Shown here one piece after another: positions 45,914 through 55,133 of a stretch of 64,000 nucleotides of DNA; positions within the stretch are counted from its first letter, which is position 1; every line of letters begins with the position of its first letter. Location: assembly GCA_963746185.1 (NCBI GenBank), contig CAVVAE010000004.1:744001-808000 (forward strand). The letters run 5' to 3'. This DNA comes from CAVVAE01 sp963746185 (GTDB taxonomy: Bacteria > Actinomycetota > Actinomycetes > Propionibacteriales > Nocardioidaceae). Position numbers and translations under genes: made by a program. A model generated the notes under the pieces. It saw only the letters and a list, made by a program, of their open reading frames with translations, was not told the origin of the DNA and ran no database searches.

Positions 45914-46581
45914 TTGCTCGAAGGCTCGATCTCGGCCAGCTGCTTGGTGAGGTAGCTGCGCATGTGATCCCGGTGCTCCTGCTCGACCTGCTGCAACCGG
46001 GCGAGTTCGGCCTCGAGGGCTGATTGACGCTCGGCCAAGTCAGACAGGATGTCTGTGCGCTGCTTGTTGAGCTCGGCGGTCTGCTGCGTGCGAGCCTGCT
46101 CGAGTTCGGCGGCCTGCTGCGTCCGAGCCTGCTCGAGTTCGGCGGCCTGCTGCGTCCGAGCCTGCTCGAGTTCGGCGGCCTGCTGCGTCCGAGCCTGGTG
46201 GAGCTCGGTGTGCACCTGCTCCGCCTCCGTGCGGGCCGCGACCAGAACCTGGTCGGCTTCCGCGCGTGCCGTGGTCACCATTGAGGCAGCCTCGGCTGTC
46301 GCCTCGGCGAGGAGTTGGTCTGTGTTGTGGGCGACGATCTCCAGGAGTCGGGCAGCCGCTCGGGAACCGTGGACCACACTGGTGCCGTCGGTGCCGTCGG
46401 TGACGTCGGTGCCGTCGGTGACGTCGGTGCCGTCGGTGACGGTGACGTCCGTGAAGTCGGTGACGTCAGTGACATCCGCCAAGTCCGTGACGTTGGTGCC
46501 GTCGGTGAAGTCCGTGACGTCGGCACCGTCGGCGCTGTCGGTGTCGTCGTTCGTGGTCCTGATCAGGTCGGTGGTCGTCAT
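45910..46581 (-). CDS. Repeat-rich coiled-coil protein of unknown function
   Basis: A 223-residue protein in two parts. Residues ~10-70 are an acidic low-complexity region of D-x-T tripeptides (DVTDGTDVTDGT and variants). Residues ~75-215 are a continuous coiled coil: LLEIVAHNTDQLLAEATAEA resembles the helical region of DivIVA/Scy-type actinobacterial proteins, then four 11-residue units of the type ARTQQAAELEQ, then a Leu/Glu/Gln coil. No membrane segment or signal peptide. AGGGGG lies before the ATG. It sits between yajQ and nuoN; a cytoskeletal or scaffold role is only a guess. Confidence 0.85.
   Translation of the reverse strand: MTTTDLIRTTNDDTDSADGADVTDFTDGTNVTDLADVTDVTDFTDVTVTDGTDVTDGTDVTDGTDGTSVVHGSRAAARLLEIVAHNTDQLLAEATAEAASMVTTARAEADQVLVAARTEAEQVHTELHQARTQQAAELEQARTQQAAELEQARTQQAAELEQARTQQTAELNKQRTDILSDLAERQSALEAELARLQQVEQEHRDHMRSYLTKQLAEIEPSSN
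46069..46200 (-). repeat. 33-bp tandem repeat, 4 copies
   Basis: Four in-frame copies of a 33-bp unit begin at 46069, 46102, 46135 and 46168. Copies 2 and 3 are identical; copies 1 and 4 differ by a few bases. They encode the 11-residue hendecads of the coiled-coil protein. Confidence 0.95.
46381..46550 (-). repeat. Degenerate 9-bp repeat tract coding for D-x-T tripeptides
   Basis: On the plus strand variants of GTCGGTGCC / GTCGGTGAC recur without interruption. They code for the [GDFV]-T-D tripeptide tract at the N-terminus of the coiled-coil protein. Confidence 0.85.
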
Positions 46582-46742
46582 GTCGTGTCCCCCTACGGGT
46601 ATGGAGTGCGGGCCTACGGTGTGAGCGCGATCCAGCGCACGGGGCTGTTGGGGCCTTGCATTCAGTGTGTGGGCGTCCGGAGCGCTCAGTGACGTGAATT
46701 CGGAGAAGCGACCGAACGGACGACAACCGGGTGGACAAGTGG

Positions 46743-48242
46743 CTAGGGGGAGACGGCGGAGAACAACAGGCCTGGGAAGACCGACAACGCGACCGCGGCC
46801 ACCAGCGTCATCCCGACCACGAGCTCGGTCGACCAGGCCACCCGACGGGTACGAACGATGACAGTCCCCGCCGACGATCCAGCCACCGGCTCTGCCGCGT
46901 CGGCGGAGTCAGGCGATGGTCGAAGCAGTACGGCGATGAAGCGCAGGTAGTAGATCAGCCCGATCGCCACATTGACCGCCATCACCACAGCGAGCCAGAC
47001 CAGGTCGCCGTCGACGGCACTCTCGAACACCGCGACCTTCGCGACGAGCCCCACCACACCGGGTGGCAGCCCGGCGAGACACAACAAGGCGAACGCGAGC
47101 GACCCACCCAACCAGGGATGACTGCGAGCCAGGCCGTCGACGTCGTCGATGTCGACCGCCCCCCACGCCGCTGTGGCCAGCACCGCCGCAAACGCGGCGA
47201 GGTTCACCACTGCGTACATCAAGGCATAGGCCTGGATCGCCTTGACGTCGCCAACGGAGCCGCCGGCGGCGATCGGCACGAGGAGGTAGCCAGCTTGCGC
47301 GACGGAGGACCACGCCAGCAACCGGATCGCGTGTCGCTGCCGGAGGGCGGCGAGGTTGCCCACCGTCATCGTGAGTGCAGCGGCGACGGCCACAACGGTC
47401 GACCACGTCTCGACGTACGGCGCGAAGAAGCGGAACAGCACGATCATCAGTCCGGCCAAGCCGGCGGCCTTGCTCACCACCGAGAGATAGCCGGCAATCG
47501 GGATCGGCGCGCCCACATACGTGTCAGGGACCCAGACCTGGAAGGGCACCGCGGCCACCTTGAAGGCCAGCGCGATGAGGGTGAGCACCATGCCGGCGCC
47601 GATCACCGGGGCGATGGCGTCGCCGCTCGCGAGCGACGCCGCGACTGGACCAGCGACGACTGAGCCGGTGGCGCCGTACACCATCGAGATGCCCAACAGG
47701 CTGAACGCCGTGGCGACCACTGAGGCGATGAAGAACTTCAACGCCGCTTCAGACGCTCGTCGGTCGCCCCGCCGCAGGCCGACCAGAGCGAATGCCGGCA
47801 GCGACACGGTCTCCATCGCCACCAGCAACGTGATCAGGTCGCCAGCCGCCGCCACCGCCAGCGCGCCCGCCGCAGAGGCGAGGACGAGGAAGTAGAGCTC
47901 ACCGGCTGGCAGTTCGCCGCTCCCGACCGCCGGCAGAAGCATCAGCACCACGATCGCCGTGGCCACCAGCATGATCAACCACCAGGAGACCGAGATGTCA
48001 TCGACCAGCCAGGAGCAGTTCGCCGGTGTCTCCGAGTCGCCGCCTGAAAGACAGAACGTCGCCCGGTCGTCGCCTCGCAGCGAGACCGCGAAGCCAAAAG
48101 CGACGGCCGTTCCCGCGAACGCGACGGCTCCGGCGGCACCGACGACGCGTGGCAGGAACGCGTCGACGAGAAGCGCACAGAGCCCCGCGAGGAACAGCAC
48201 GAGCGGTGGCGCGACGGCCCACCAGTCGATCGTCTGCGTCAT
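46743..48242 (-). CDS. nuoN: NADH-quinone oxidoreductase subunit N
   Basis: NuoN is one of three antiporter-like, proton-pumping subunits in the complex I membrane arm. The ATG at 48242 (MTQTIDWWAV) gives 499 residues and about 14 helices. Antiporter motifs include METVSLPAFALVGLRRGDRRASEAALKFF, carrying the helix-5 Glu and helix-7 Lys region, and VAAVPFQVWVPDTYVGAPIP. Its start overlaps the nuoM stop by 4 bp; it is the last gene of this nuo operon. Confidence 0.97.
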   Translation of the reverse strand: MTQTIDWWAVAPPLVLFLAGLCALLVDAFLPRVVGAAGAVAFAGTAVAFGFAVSLRGDDRATFCLSGGDSETPANCSWLVDDISVSWWLIMLVATAIVVLMLLPAVGSGELPAGELYFLVLASAAGALAVAAAGDLITLLVAMETVSLPAFALVGLRRGDRRASEAALKFFIASVVATAFSLLGISMVYGATGSVVAGPVAASLASGDAIAPVIGAGMVLTLIALAFKVAAVPFQVWVPDTYVGAPIPIAGYLSVVSKAAGLAGLMIVLFRFFAPYVETWSTVVAVAAALTMTVGNLAALRQRHAIRLLAWSSVAQAGYLLVPIAAGGSVGDVKAIQAYALMYAVVNLAAFAAVLATAAWGAVDIDDVDGLARSHPWLGGSLAFALLCLAGLPPGVVGLVAKVAVFESAVDGDLVWLAVVMAVNVAIGLIYYLRFIAVLLRPSPDSADAAEPVAGSSAGTVIVRTRRVAWSTELVVGMTLVAAVALSVFPGLLFSAVSP

Positions 48243-49723
48243 CGCCCACCTGCCAATGCCGTCGGCGCCGCCCACAGCATGATCACGGGGAACAGGCCGA
48301 GGGCCAGCGTCATCACGACCAAAGGCGACCACGCCACCCACTCGTCCAGACCTACGTCGACCACCGCGTCCCGGTCGACGGCGCCCTGGCAGACCCGGCG
48401 GATCGCCACCACGAAGTAGGTCGTGGTCAGCACTGCACCCACGCCGGCCAGGGCCATGAAGACGAGGTACGTCGTGCGGGGCAGCTCGTCGGCAGGGGAA
48501 TACGCGGCGAGCATCGAGAGCATCTCGCCCCAGAAGCCGGCGAGACCCGGCAGTCCGAGACTGGCCACCGCCGCGAACGCGAACACTGAGGCGAGATGCG
48601 GCGCACGAGCGTAGAGCGCCCGCCCGATGGCTACCAGGTCACTACTTCCCACTCGATCCTTGAGAGCACCTACCACGAAGAACAGCAAGCCGGTGATCAG
48701 GCCATGCGCGACGTTGGCGAAGTTGGCGGCGTAGATTCCCTGGTCGGTCAGCGTCGAGATGGCGAGCAGCACGAACCCCATGTGGCCGACGCTCGAGAAC
48801 GCGATGAGCCGTTTGAGGTCACGCTGGGCGAGACAGGCCAAGGCGCCGTACACGATCCCGACAACACCGAGAGCGCCCAGGTATGGGGCGAGCGGGACGA
48901 CTCCGTCGGGTACGAGATCACGCCAGAACCGCAGTAGGCCATACGTTCCGAGCTTGAGGAGCACTCCGGCGAGCAACACCGAGCCGACGGTCGGGGCCTT
49001 GCTGTGCGCGTCGGGCAGCCAGAAGTGCAACGGCCACATCGGCACCTTCGCGCCGAACCCGAACATCAGCAGTACGGCGATGAGCACCTGAGTGCCGTGC
49101 CCGATCTCGCCGGCTCGGCTGCGCAGCTCCTCGACGTCGAACGTGCCGGTCTCGGCATGGAGCAGCAGGAACGCCACCAGCATCAGCGCTGACCCGACCA
49201 CCGTGACGACCAGGAACCGGGTGGCGGCACGTCGACGGCCGACGACGTCATGCTCGTCTCCCCAGTCGGCGATCACGAACCACATCGGGATCAACACGAG
49301 CTCGAAGAAGACGAAGAACACGATCAGGTCGAGGGCGGCGAAAGTGCCGATGCTCCCCGCCTCGATCACCAACACCAGCGCGACAAGACCCGGGCGCACA
49401 CCGCCCTCCGGCGCCCGACGCACCAGCGCTATCAGGCAGCACCAGGTCAGCACTGTGGTGAGGACGACGAGTGGCGCCGAGAGGGAGTCAACACCCAGCG
49501 TCCAACGAATGTCGAGAGCGCTGATCCACACCACGTCGGTGCGCGCCACGAAGTCATCCGACGAGTGGAACGTCGCCACCCACGGCACCACCGAGCCGAC
49601 GAGTGTCAATGTCCCGGCTAGTACGCCGACCCACGCCGCGAGCTCGTCTCGACGCGCCAGCGCGAGAACGGCGACGGCACCGACCAAGGGCAGAGCGATG
49701 AGGAACTCGAGGCCACCGAACAT
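48239..49723 (-). CDS. nuoM: NADH-quinone oxidoreductase subunit M
   Basis: NuoM is an antiporter-like proton-pumping subunit. The ATG at 49723 (MFGGLEFLIA) gives 494 residues; the much longer upstream reading is the shadow of nuoL. Motifs include FFELVLIPMWFVIADWG (conserved Glu), KVPMWPLHFWLPDAHSKAPT and the Lys-containing AQRDLKRLIAFSSVGHMG. It overlaps the nuoL stop by one base (TGATG) and nuoN by 4 bp. Confidence 0.97.
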   Translation of the reverse strand: MFGGLEFLIALPLVGAVAVLALARRDELAAWVGVLAGTLTLVGSVVPWVATFHSSDDFVARTDVVWISALDIRWTLGVDSLSAPLVVLTTVLTWCCLIALVRRAPEGGVRPGLVALVLVIEAGSIGTFAALDLIVFFVFFELVLIPMWFVIADWGDEHDVVGRRRAATRFLVVTVVGSALMLVAFLLLHAETGTFDVEELRSRAGEIGHGTQVLIAVLLMFGFGAKVPMWPLHFWLPDAHSKAPTVGSVLLAGVLLKLGTYGLLRFWRDLVPDGVVPLAPYLGALGVVGIVYGALACLAQRDLKRLIAFSSVGHMGFVLLAISTLTDQGIYAANFANVAHGLITGLLFFVVGALKDRVGSSDLVAIGRALYARAPHLASVFAFAAVASLGLPGLAGFWGEMLSMLAAYSPADELPRTTYLVFMALAGVGAVLTTTYFVVAIRRVCQGAVDRDAVVDVGLDEWVAWSPLVVMTLALGLFPVIMLWAAPTALAGGR

Positions 49724-51561
49724 CACTGAACCACCCCGACGATGACGGCTACGGCGACTGCCCCGACGACGACGGCGGTGAGATAGCGCTGCGCGTTTCC
49801 GTCGTGCGCCCACCGCACGAGGCGCGCCCCCCACTGGCTCGCGGAGTCGGTGCCCCCGACGTACGGGTCGATCACGTGGTCTTCGTTGGCCAAGGTCACG
49901 CTGGCGGCCCAGCGAGTGGGTCGCACGGTCAGGCGGTCGATGAGGCTGTCGTAGCTGAACTCTCGAGCCAGTGCCGGCCGCCACCGACCCAATGTCCGGG
50001 CCGGGTCGCGCTTCTCGAGGCGGAGCCACTCTGCGGTGGTGAACGCCGCGCTGGTCACGACCAACGCCAGACTCAACACCATCACCCAGACCGGCACCTC
50101 GTGACTGTCGATCCCGAGGAACCCCGGCTGCAACACCGCAACGCCACCGACGACCGTCAGGCCAGACAACACCACGAGCGGACCCAGCATCCACCAGGAC
50201 GACTCGTGCGGCGTGACCTCGGTGGTCTCGCCCCGACGCGGCCCGAAGAAGACCATCAACCAGGCACGCGTCGAGTACGCCGCCGTGATCGCTGCGACCA
50301 GCAGCCCGGTCACCAGCAACAGCCAACCCCGTCCGGCAGCACCATGCATGGCCTCATCCGCGGCCAGCCCCAGCACGGCGTCCTTGGAGAAGAACCCGAC
50401 GAAGGGCGGCACACCGACGAGGGCGGCGATGCCGATCGTCATCGTCACGAATGTGATCGGCATCGACTGGCGGAGCCCGCCCATCTCGCCGAGCCGCTGG
50501 GTGCCGACCGCGTGGATCACCGAACCGGCCGCGAGGAACAGCAGAGCCTTGAAGGCGCCGTGCGACAGCAGGTGCAGAATGCCCGGACCGTAGCCGCCAA
50601 GCGAGAGCGCAGCAAACATGTAGGCCAGCTGGCTGACAGTCGACCACGCCAGCACCCGCTTGAGGTCGTCGGTGGCGAGTGCGAACAGCGCAGACCCGAG
50701 CATTGTCACTGCTGCGATCACGGCCAGCACCGTCATCGCGACCGTCGAGAGCACGAACAGCTGGCAGCAGCCGTGCCACCAAGAAGACACCGGCGGCCAC
50801 CATCGTCGCGGCGTGGATCAGTGCGCTGATGGGAGTCGGACCGGGCATGGCGTCGGGCAGCCACGTGTGCAGCGGGAACTGGGCCGACTTGCCGACGACG
50901 CCGCAGAGCATGAGCAGAGACGCGGTCGTGGCCTGGTTTTCCGTGATGCCGCCAGACACGGCGGCCTCGAGGATGCCGCTGATCCGGTAGGTGCCGGCCG
51001 CCTGACCGAGCGACGAAGAAGCCGAACAGCAGCCCGACATCGCCGAGGCGGGTCATCACGAACGCCTTCACGGCTCCCGCTCGCGCAGGTTCCAGTTCCC
51101 AGTGGTGCCCGATCAGGAAGTAGGAGCAGACGCCCATCACCTCCCAGCCGATCAGCAGCACGAACAGGTCGTCGGCACTCACCACCAGGGCCATCGCCGC
51201 CGTGAAGATGTAGACGAACGCGGCGTACGACGGATAGCGCGGATCGCCACGCAGGTAAGCAACGGAGTAGATCTGCACGAGCAAAGCCACCGTCGTCGCC
51301 AACACCAACATCGACGCACTCAGCTGGTCGACACGAAGCGTGAACGAGATCGGCAGGCCTCCGGTGTCGACGTGACCTGAGCCGGTGACCCGAGCCGTGG
51401 CCGACTCTCCCCACTGTTGGACGCCCACCACCATCGCCGCGACCCACGCGACGGCAGTGCCCAGCACACCAAGGGCGGGCGCCTTCCGGTCGTCGCGGTG
51501 ACCCACCAGGACCGCCGCGAGCGCGGTCACCAGCCGGTGCGACCAAGATCAGCAGGGTCAT
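49723..51561 (-). pseudogene. nuoL: NADH-quinone oxidoreductase subunit L, interrupted by three +1 frameshifts
   Basis: NuoL is the distal antiporter-like subunit with the long lateral helix. The sequence is homologous end to end (MTLLILVAP; RVDQLSASM; GWEVMGVCSYFLIGH; LHTWLPDAMPGPTPISALIHAATMV as two motifs; DDLKRVLAWSTVSQLAYM), but the frame shifts three times. Extra bases lie at about 51534, 51010-51012 and 50761-50764. Removing one base at each gives a continuous product of ~611 residues, the normal length. The three insertions sum to a codon, so frame is restored at the end, but stops intervene. Indel errors or a genuinely broken gene are both possible. Confidence 0.9.
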
Positions 51562-51908
51562 GAGCGCACGCCGCTTGCCTGGTCAGCGTCGGACACGGGG
51601 TCACGGTCGGCCAGCTCACGCAGGTCGTCGACGTTGATGTGCTGGTGGGAGCGGAACACCAACAGCACGATGGCCAGTCCGAGCCCGATCTCCGCGGCCG
51701 CGATCGTGATGACGAAGAGCGCCAGCACCTGGCCTGAGTCGAGGGTGTCGTGCCACCACGCGTCGAACGCGACCAGGTTGAGGTTGACCGAGTTGAGCAT
51801 CAGCTCGACACCCATGAGCACGAGCACGGCGTGCCGTCGGGCCAGCACGACGTACACCCCGATGCCGAACAGCAACGAGGAGACGACGAGCGGGAACAGG
51901 AGCGGCAC
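51558..51908 (-). CDS. nuoK: NADH-quinone oxidoreductase subunit K
   Basis: NuoK is a small three-helix subunit (MnhC-like) in the proton path. The GTG at 51908 overlaps the nuoJ TAG by one base and gives 116 residues; the longer ORF upstream is out of family. GVELMLNSVNLNLVAF carries the conserved membrane Glu, and AAAEIGLGLAIVLLVFR the second. A ~20-residue hydrophilic tail follows. Its stop overlaps nuoL by 4 bp. Confidence 0.95.
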   Translation of the reverse strand: MPLLFPLVVSSLLFGIGVYVVLARRHAVLVLMGVELMLNSVNLNLVAFDAWWHDTLDSGQVLALFVITIAAAEIGLGLAIVLLVFRSHQHINVDDLRELADRDPVSDADQASGVRS

Positions 51909-52414
51909 TACGGCGTCTCCCGTCGGCGGGACAGCACGATCGCACCGATGAGTGCCGCCAGCAAGATGACGGACAAGATCTCGAACGCCAGCACCCACGA
52001 GCCGAACAGAGTTCCGCCAACGCTTCGCGTGTCCGCGATGTCACCGTCCTGGATGTCGATCCTGGTATCGCCGAAACCGGCCGCGAACGTGACGATGAGA
52101 AGGGTGGTCGTCGCCACCCCCGCCAGCGCCGCGACCACACGGTTGGGGCCAGTCAGGTCTTCAACCGCGCCGGTCGGAGCGCGGGTCAACATCAAGGCGA
52201 AGAGCAGGAGTACGACGACTGCACCCATGTAGATGAGCACCTGCACCCACGCAACGAACTCCGCCGCAAGGAGCAGATAGCAGCCCGCCAACGCACCGAG
52301 GGTGACGACCAACCAGAGGGCACAGTGCACGAGGTTGTTGCTGAGGGCGACGAGCAGCGCAGACGCCACTGCCAGCAGTCCGAGGAGGCAGAAGATCACC
52401 TCCACTGTCGTCAC
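51908..52414 (-). CDS. nuoJ: NADH-quinone oxidoreductase subunit J
   Basis: NuoJ is a five-helix membrane subunit next to the quinone channel. The product has 168 residues. The family signature ALWLVVTLGALAGCYLLLAAEFVAWVQVLIYMGAV is recognisable in its parts (LLAAEFVAWVQ; LIYMGAVVVL, the conserved pi-bulge helix 3 region). It overlaps nuoI by 4 bp and nuoK by one base. Confidence 0.95.
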   Translation of the reverse strand: MTTVEVIFCLLGLLAVASALLVALSNNLVHCALWLVVTLGALAGCYLLLAAEFVAWVQVLIYMGAVVVLLLFALMLTRAPTGAVEDLTGPNRVVAALAGVATTTLLIVTFAAGFGDTRIDIQDGDIADTRSVGGTLFGSWVLAFEILSVILLAALIGAIVLSRRRETP

Positions 52415-52977
52415 GCGTCGTCACCTGTCGTCGCGGCGGATGAGGCGGCGCGCAGCCGGTCGGCCGCCTTCTCGGCGGTGGCGATCTCCTTCGGGTCTGG
52501 AGCGGCACCGTCGAGCGCCGGTGGCGGCGGCACCGTCCACATCCACTCCTGCAACCGCTCCTTCTCATGGGTGAGGTCGCGGATGTCGAATTCGGCGTAC
52601 TCGAACTCCGGTGTCCAATACAAGGCGTCGAACGGGCAGACCTCGATGCAGATCCCGCAGTACATGCACAAGGAGAAGTCGATCGCGAACCGGTCCAGCA
52701 CGTTACGGCTGCGTTCGCGTCCTCCCTCGGTGGCCGGTGCCACGGCTTCCTTGTGGGAGTCGATGTAGATGCACCACGCAGGGCACTCCCGAGCGCAGAG
52801 CATGCACGAGGTGCAGTTCTCCTCCATCAGCGCGATCACGCCGCGAGAGCGCGGCGGCAGCGCCGGCAAGGCGTCGGGGTAGTGGGCGGTGACCGATCGA
52901 CGGGTCAGGTTGCGCATCGTGACGACGAGACCCGTGATGAGGCCCTTGCCAAAGACCCGCTTCGTGCTGGCGGTCAT
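52411..52977 (-). CDS. nuoI: NADH-quinone oxidoreductase subunit I
   Basis: NuoI carries two [4Fe-4S] clusters (N6a, N6b) that pass electrons toward NuoB. Both C-x2-C-x2-C-x3-CP motifs are complete: CTSCMLCARECP and CMYCGICIEVCP. The ATG at 52977 gives 188 residues with an amphipathic N-terminus (VFGKGLITGLVVTMRNL) and a charged C-terminal tail. Since no NuoE/F/G is present, NuoI is the likely entry point if ferredoxin is the donor (inference). Confidence 0.95.
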   Translation of the reverse strand: MTASTKRVFGKGLITGLVVTMRNLTRRSVTAHYPDALPALPPRSRGVIALMEENCTSCMLCARECPAWCIYIDSHKEAVAPATEGGRERSRNVLDRFAIDFSLCMYCGICIEVCPFDALYWTPEFEYAEFDIRDLTHEKERLQEWMWTVPPPPALDGAAPDPKEIATAEKAADRLRAASSAATTGDDA

Positions 52978-53002
52978 GACGACCTCACTTCCCTGGACGG
53001 AC

Positions 53003-53986
53003 TCATGTGGCTGCCACCACCACGGTCGTGATGACGAGCTGGAGTAGCGCGAGCGGGACCAGCCCCACCCAGGCCAACCGCTGCAGCTGGTCTTCCCGCA
53101 GGCGCGGGTAGGCGACCCGCAGCCAGATGACGAGGAACGACAGCGCGCCGATCTTGACCAGCGTCCACAGCCATCCGAGCTGGTCGGCCCAAGGTCCTTG
53201 CCAGCCACCGAGGAAGAGCACGGTCGTCAGAGCTGCGAGCACCACGATGCCGGCGTACTCGGCCAGCAGGAACAGCGCGAAGCGGATACCGGTGTACTCC
53301 GTGTAGGGGCCGAAGATGATCTCGGCGTCGGCGACCGGCATGTCGAAGGGCGGTCGCGACAGCTCGGCCAGGCCGGCGACGAAGAAGACGCCGATCGCGG
53401 GCAGCTGCCACAGCAACCACCACGGGGTCCAGGCGTCGGCGATCCCGGCCAGCGACACCGTTCCCGCCGCCATCGCGGCAGAGGCCGCGGCGAGCACGAA
53501 CGGCAGCTCGTAGGACATCAGCTGTGCCGCGACCCGCAACCCGCCGAGCAACGAGAACTTGTTGGCGCTCGACCAGCCGGCCATCAGCGACCCGAGCACG
53601 CCAATGCTCATGACGGCGAGCACGAAGAACAGGCTGGGATCGAGGAAGGCGCCAGCCGCGTCGGGCGCGATCGGGATCGCTACCAGGACGACGAGGTACG
53701 GGAGCAGCGCGACCGCAGGGGCGAGCCGGAACACGTTGCGGTCGGCGGCCGACGGGAGGACGTCCTCCTTCTGCACGAACTTCACGCCGTCGGCGACGAG
53801 CTGAGCCCAGCCGTGGAACCCACCGGCGTACATCGGCCCGACCCGCGACTGCATGTGCGCCATCGCCTTGTGCTCGGTCTGGCCGACGAGCAGCGGGAGG
53901 ACGAGGAACGCGGTGAGCACCACGATCATCCGCAGGGCGAGATCCCACCAGTCGATCACGTCCGTCTGCTGTCTGTCGGACCCCAT
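53003..53986 (-). CDS. nuoH: NADH-quinone oxidoreductase subunit H
   Basis: NuoH forms the quinone chamber with NuoB and NuoD. The 327-residue product has about eight helices. Conserved stretches are MQSRVGPMYAGGFHGWAQ and ADGVKFVQKED, the AELSRPPFDMP loop (a variant of the usual AE-x-R-x-PFDLPE motif), and YTGIRFALFLLAEY. The start overlaps the nuoC 3' end by 31 bp. The gene normally preceding it (nuoD-E-F-G) is absent. Confidence 0.96.
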   Translation of the reverse strand: MGSDRQQTDVIDWWDLALRMIVVLTAFLVLPLLVGQTEHKAMAHMQSRVGPMYAGGFHGWAQLVADGVKFVQKEDVLPSAADRNVFRLAPAVALLPYLVVLVAIPIAPDAAGAFLDPSLFFVLAVMSIGVLGSLMAGWSSANKFSLLGGLRVAAQLMSYELPFVLAAASAAMAAGTVSLAGIADAWTPWWLLWQLPAIGVFFVAGLAELSRPPFDMPVADAEIIFGPYTEYTGIRFALFLLAEYAGIVVLAALTTVLFLGGWQGPWADQLGWLWTLVKIGALSFLVIWLRVAYPRLREDQLQRLAWVGLVPLALLQLVITTVVVAAT

Positions 53987-54522
53987 TCCTCGGGGTCGGG
54001 GACTCCCGGCGGTCGGGTGCGACGGCGGGTGGGGACTGCATCGCCTTCAGACTCCCCCGGCTCCTTCGCCCCGGGAAACGGCTTGGCCACCCGCGAGACC
54101 AGAACGAAGTCCTTGCGCAGCGGATGCCCGTCGAAACCATCGGGCAGCAGCAGCGGGTGGAGATCCTCGTGCCCGTCGAACCCGATGCCGAACATCTCGT
54201 GGGTCTCACGCTCGTGCCACCCTGCACCGCTGTACACACTGCAGATGCACGGCAGGTGCGGATCTGCCCGCGTGACCCTGGTGCGGAGCAGCACCGAGTC
54301 GACGTTGCCATGACCTGGCAACGCGAGATGCGTGACGACCGTGAATCCTTCGTCGAGCTCGTCAACAGCGGTAAGGAAGTCGAAGAACGTGCAGCCCAAA
54401 GTCTCGAGGGCGGTGCGGGTCGCCTCTAGCCAGCCGTCCGCTGGCACGTCGACCGTTGGCGGCCCGAACCCGGCGTCTGGCTCGACGTCGTACGCCGTCT
54501 GCAGTGTCTCGAGCCAGCTCAC
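53956..54522 (-). CDS. nuoC: NADH-quinone oxidoreductase subunit C (30 kDa)
   Basis: NuoC is a peripheral-arm scaffold subunit. The 188-residue protein has the family core FFDFLTAVDELDEGFTVVTHL, the diagnostic YSGAGWHERETHEMFGIGF and LLLPDGFDGHPLRKDF. There is no NuoD fusion and no nuoD gene after it; the next gene is nuoH. The C-terminal ~35 residues are a basic/proline-rich tail overlapping nuoH. Its start overlaps nuoB by 4 bp. Confidence 0.95.
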   Translation of the reverse strand: MSWLETLQTAYDVEPDAGFGPPTVDVPADGWLEATRTALETLGCTFFDFLTAVDELDEGFTVVTHLALPGHGNVDSVLLRTRVTRADPHLPCICSVYSGAGWHERETHEMFGIGFDGHEDLHPLLLPDGFDGHPLRKDFVLVSRVAKPFPGAKEPGESEGDAVPTRRRTRPPGVPDPEEWGPTDSRRT

Positions 54523-55133
54523 GCAGAGTCCGAACTCTCCGGCGGGCGACCGAGGAGCGGTCGGGTCAGTCGAGAGACCAGCGAGCGCTTCTCTGCGACC
54601 TGCGCGGTGAAGTCGTAGCGGTCGGCCAGCGACTCTCCCGCGATCTTCTCCTGGAGCTTCACGATTCCTTGCAGCAGCGACTCCGGTCGAGGCGGGCAGC
54701 CCGGCACATAGACGTCGACGGGGATGATCTGGTCAACCCCCTTGGTGACGCAGTAGGAGTCCCAGTAGGGACCGCCGGAGTTGGCGCACGAACCGAACGA
54801 GATGACGTACTTCGGGTCGGGCATCTGCTCGTACAGCCGCTGCACTGCGGGTGCCATCTTGTCGGTCACGGTGCCCGACACGACCATCAGGTCGGCCTGG
54901 CGAGGACCCGGGGCGAAGGGGATGACACCGAGACGGATGAAGTCGTGGCGGGCCATCGAGGTGGCGATGAACTCGATCGCACAGCAGGCGAGTCCGAAGT
55001 TGAACACCCACAACGAGTAGCGGCGTCCCCAGTTGAGCACGTAGCGCGCCGGTTCGGGCGCAAGCCGCTGCAGCGCTCCCACGCGCGGCATCGGCAGATC
55101 GACGCGGGTCGCGCCAGCCTCGGTCAGGTCCAC
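54519..55133 (-). CDS. nuoB: NADH-quinone oxidoreductase subunit B
   Basis: NuoB holds the terminal [4Fe-4S] cluster N2 that reduces quinone. All ligand cysteines are visible: GLACCAIEF, GSCANSGG and VPGCPPRPE. The best start is the GTG at 55133, giving 204 residues and a 10-bp overlap with nuoA; longer upstream readings are the nuoA shadow. The ~35-residue C-terminal extension after VKLQEKI is longer than in E. coli NuoB. Confidence 0.93.
   Translation of the reverse strand: MDLTEAGATRVDLPMPRVGALQRLAPEPARYVLNWGRRYSLWVFNFGLACCAIEFIATSMARHDFIRLGVIPFAPGPRQADLMVVSGTVTDKMAPAVQRLYEQMPDPKYVISFGSCANSGGPYWDSYCVTKGVDQIIPVDVYVPGCPPRPESLLQGIVKLQEKIAGESLADRYDFTAQVAEKRSLVSRLTRPLLGRPPESSDSA

Noticed and set aside
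46069..46200. 33-bp repeats as a possible CRISPR array
   Set aside because: Head-to-tail repeats without spacers, in frame within a coding sequence.
50760..51540. Programmed ribosomal frameshifting in nuoL
   Set aside because: Three separate +1 sites with no shared slippery motif; indel errors or mutations are simpler.
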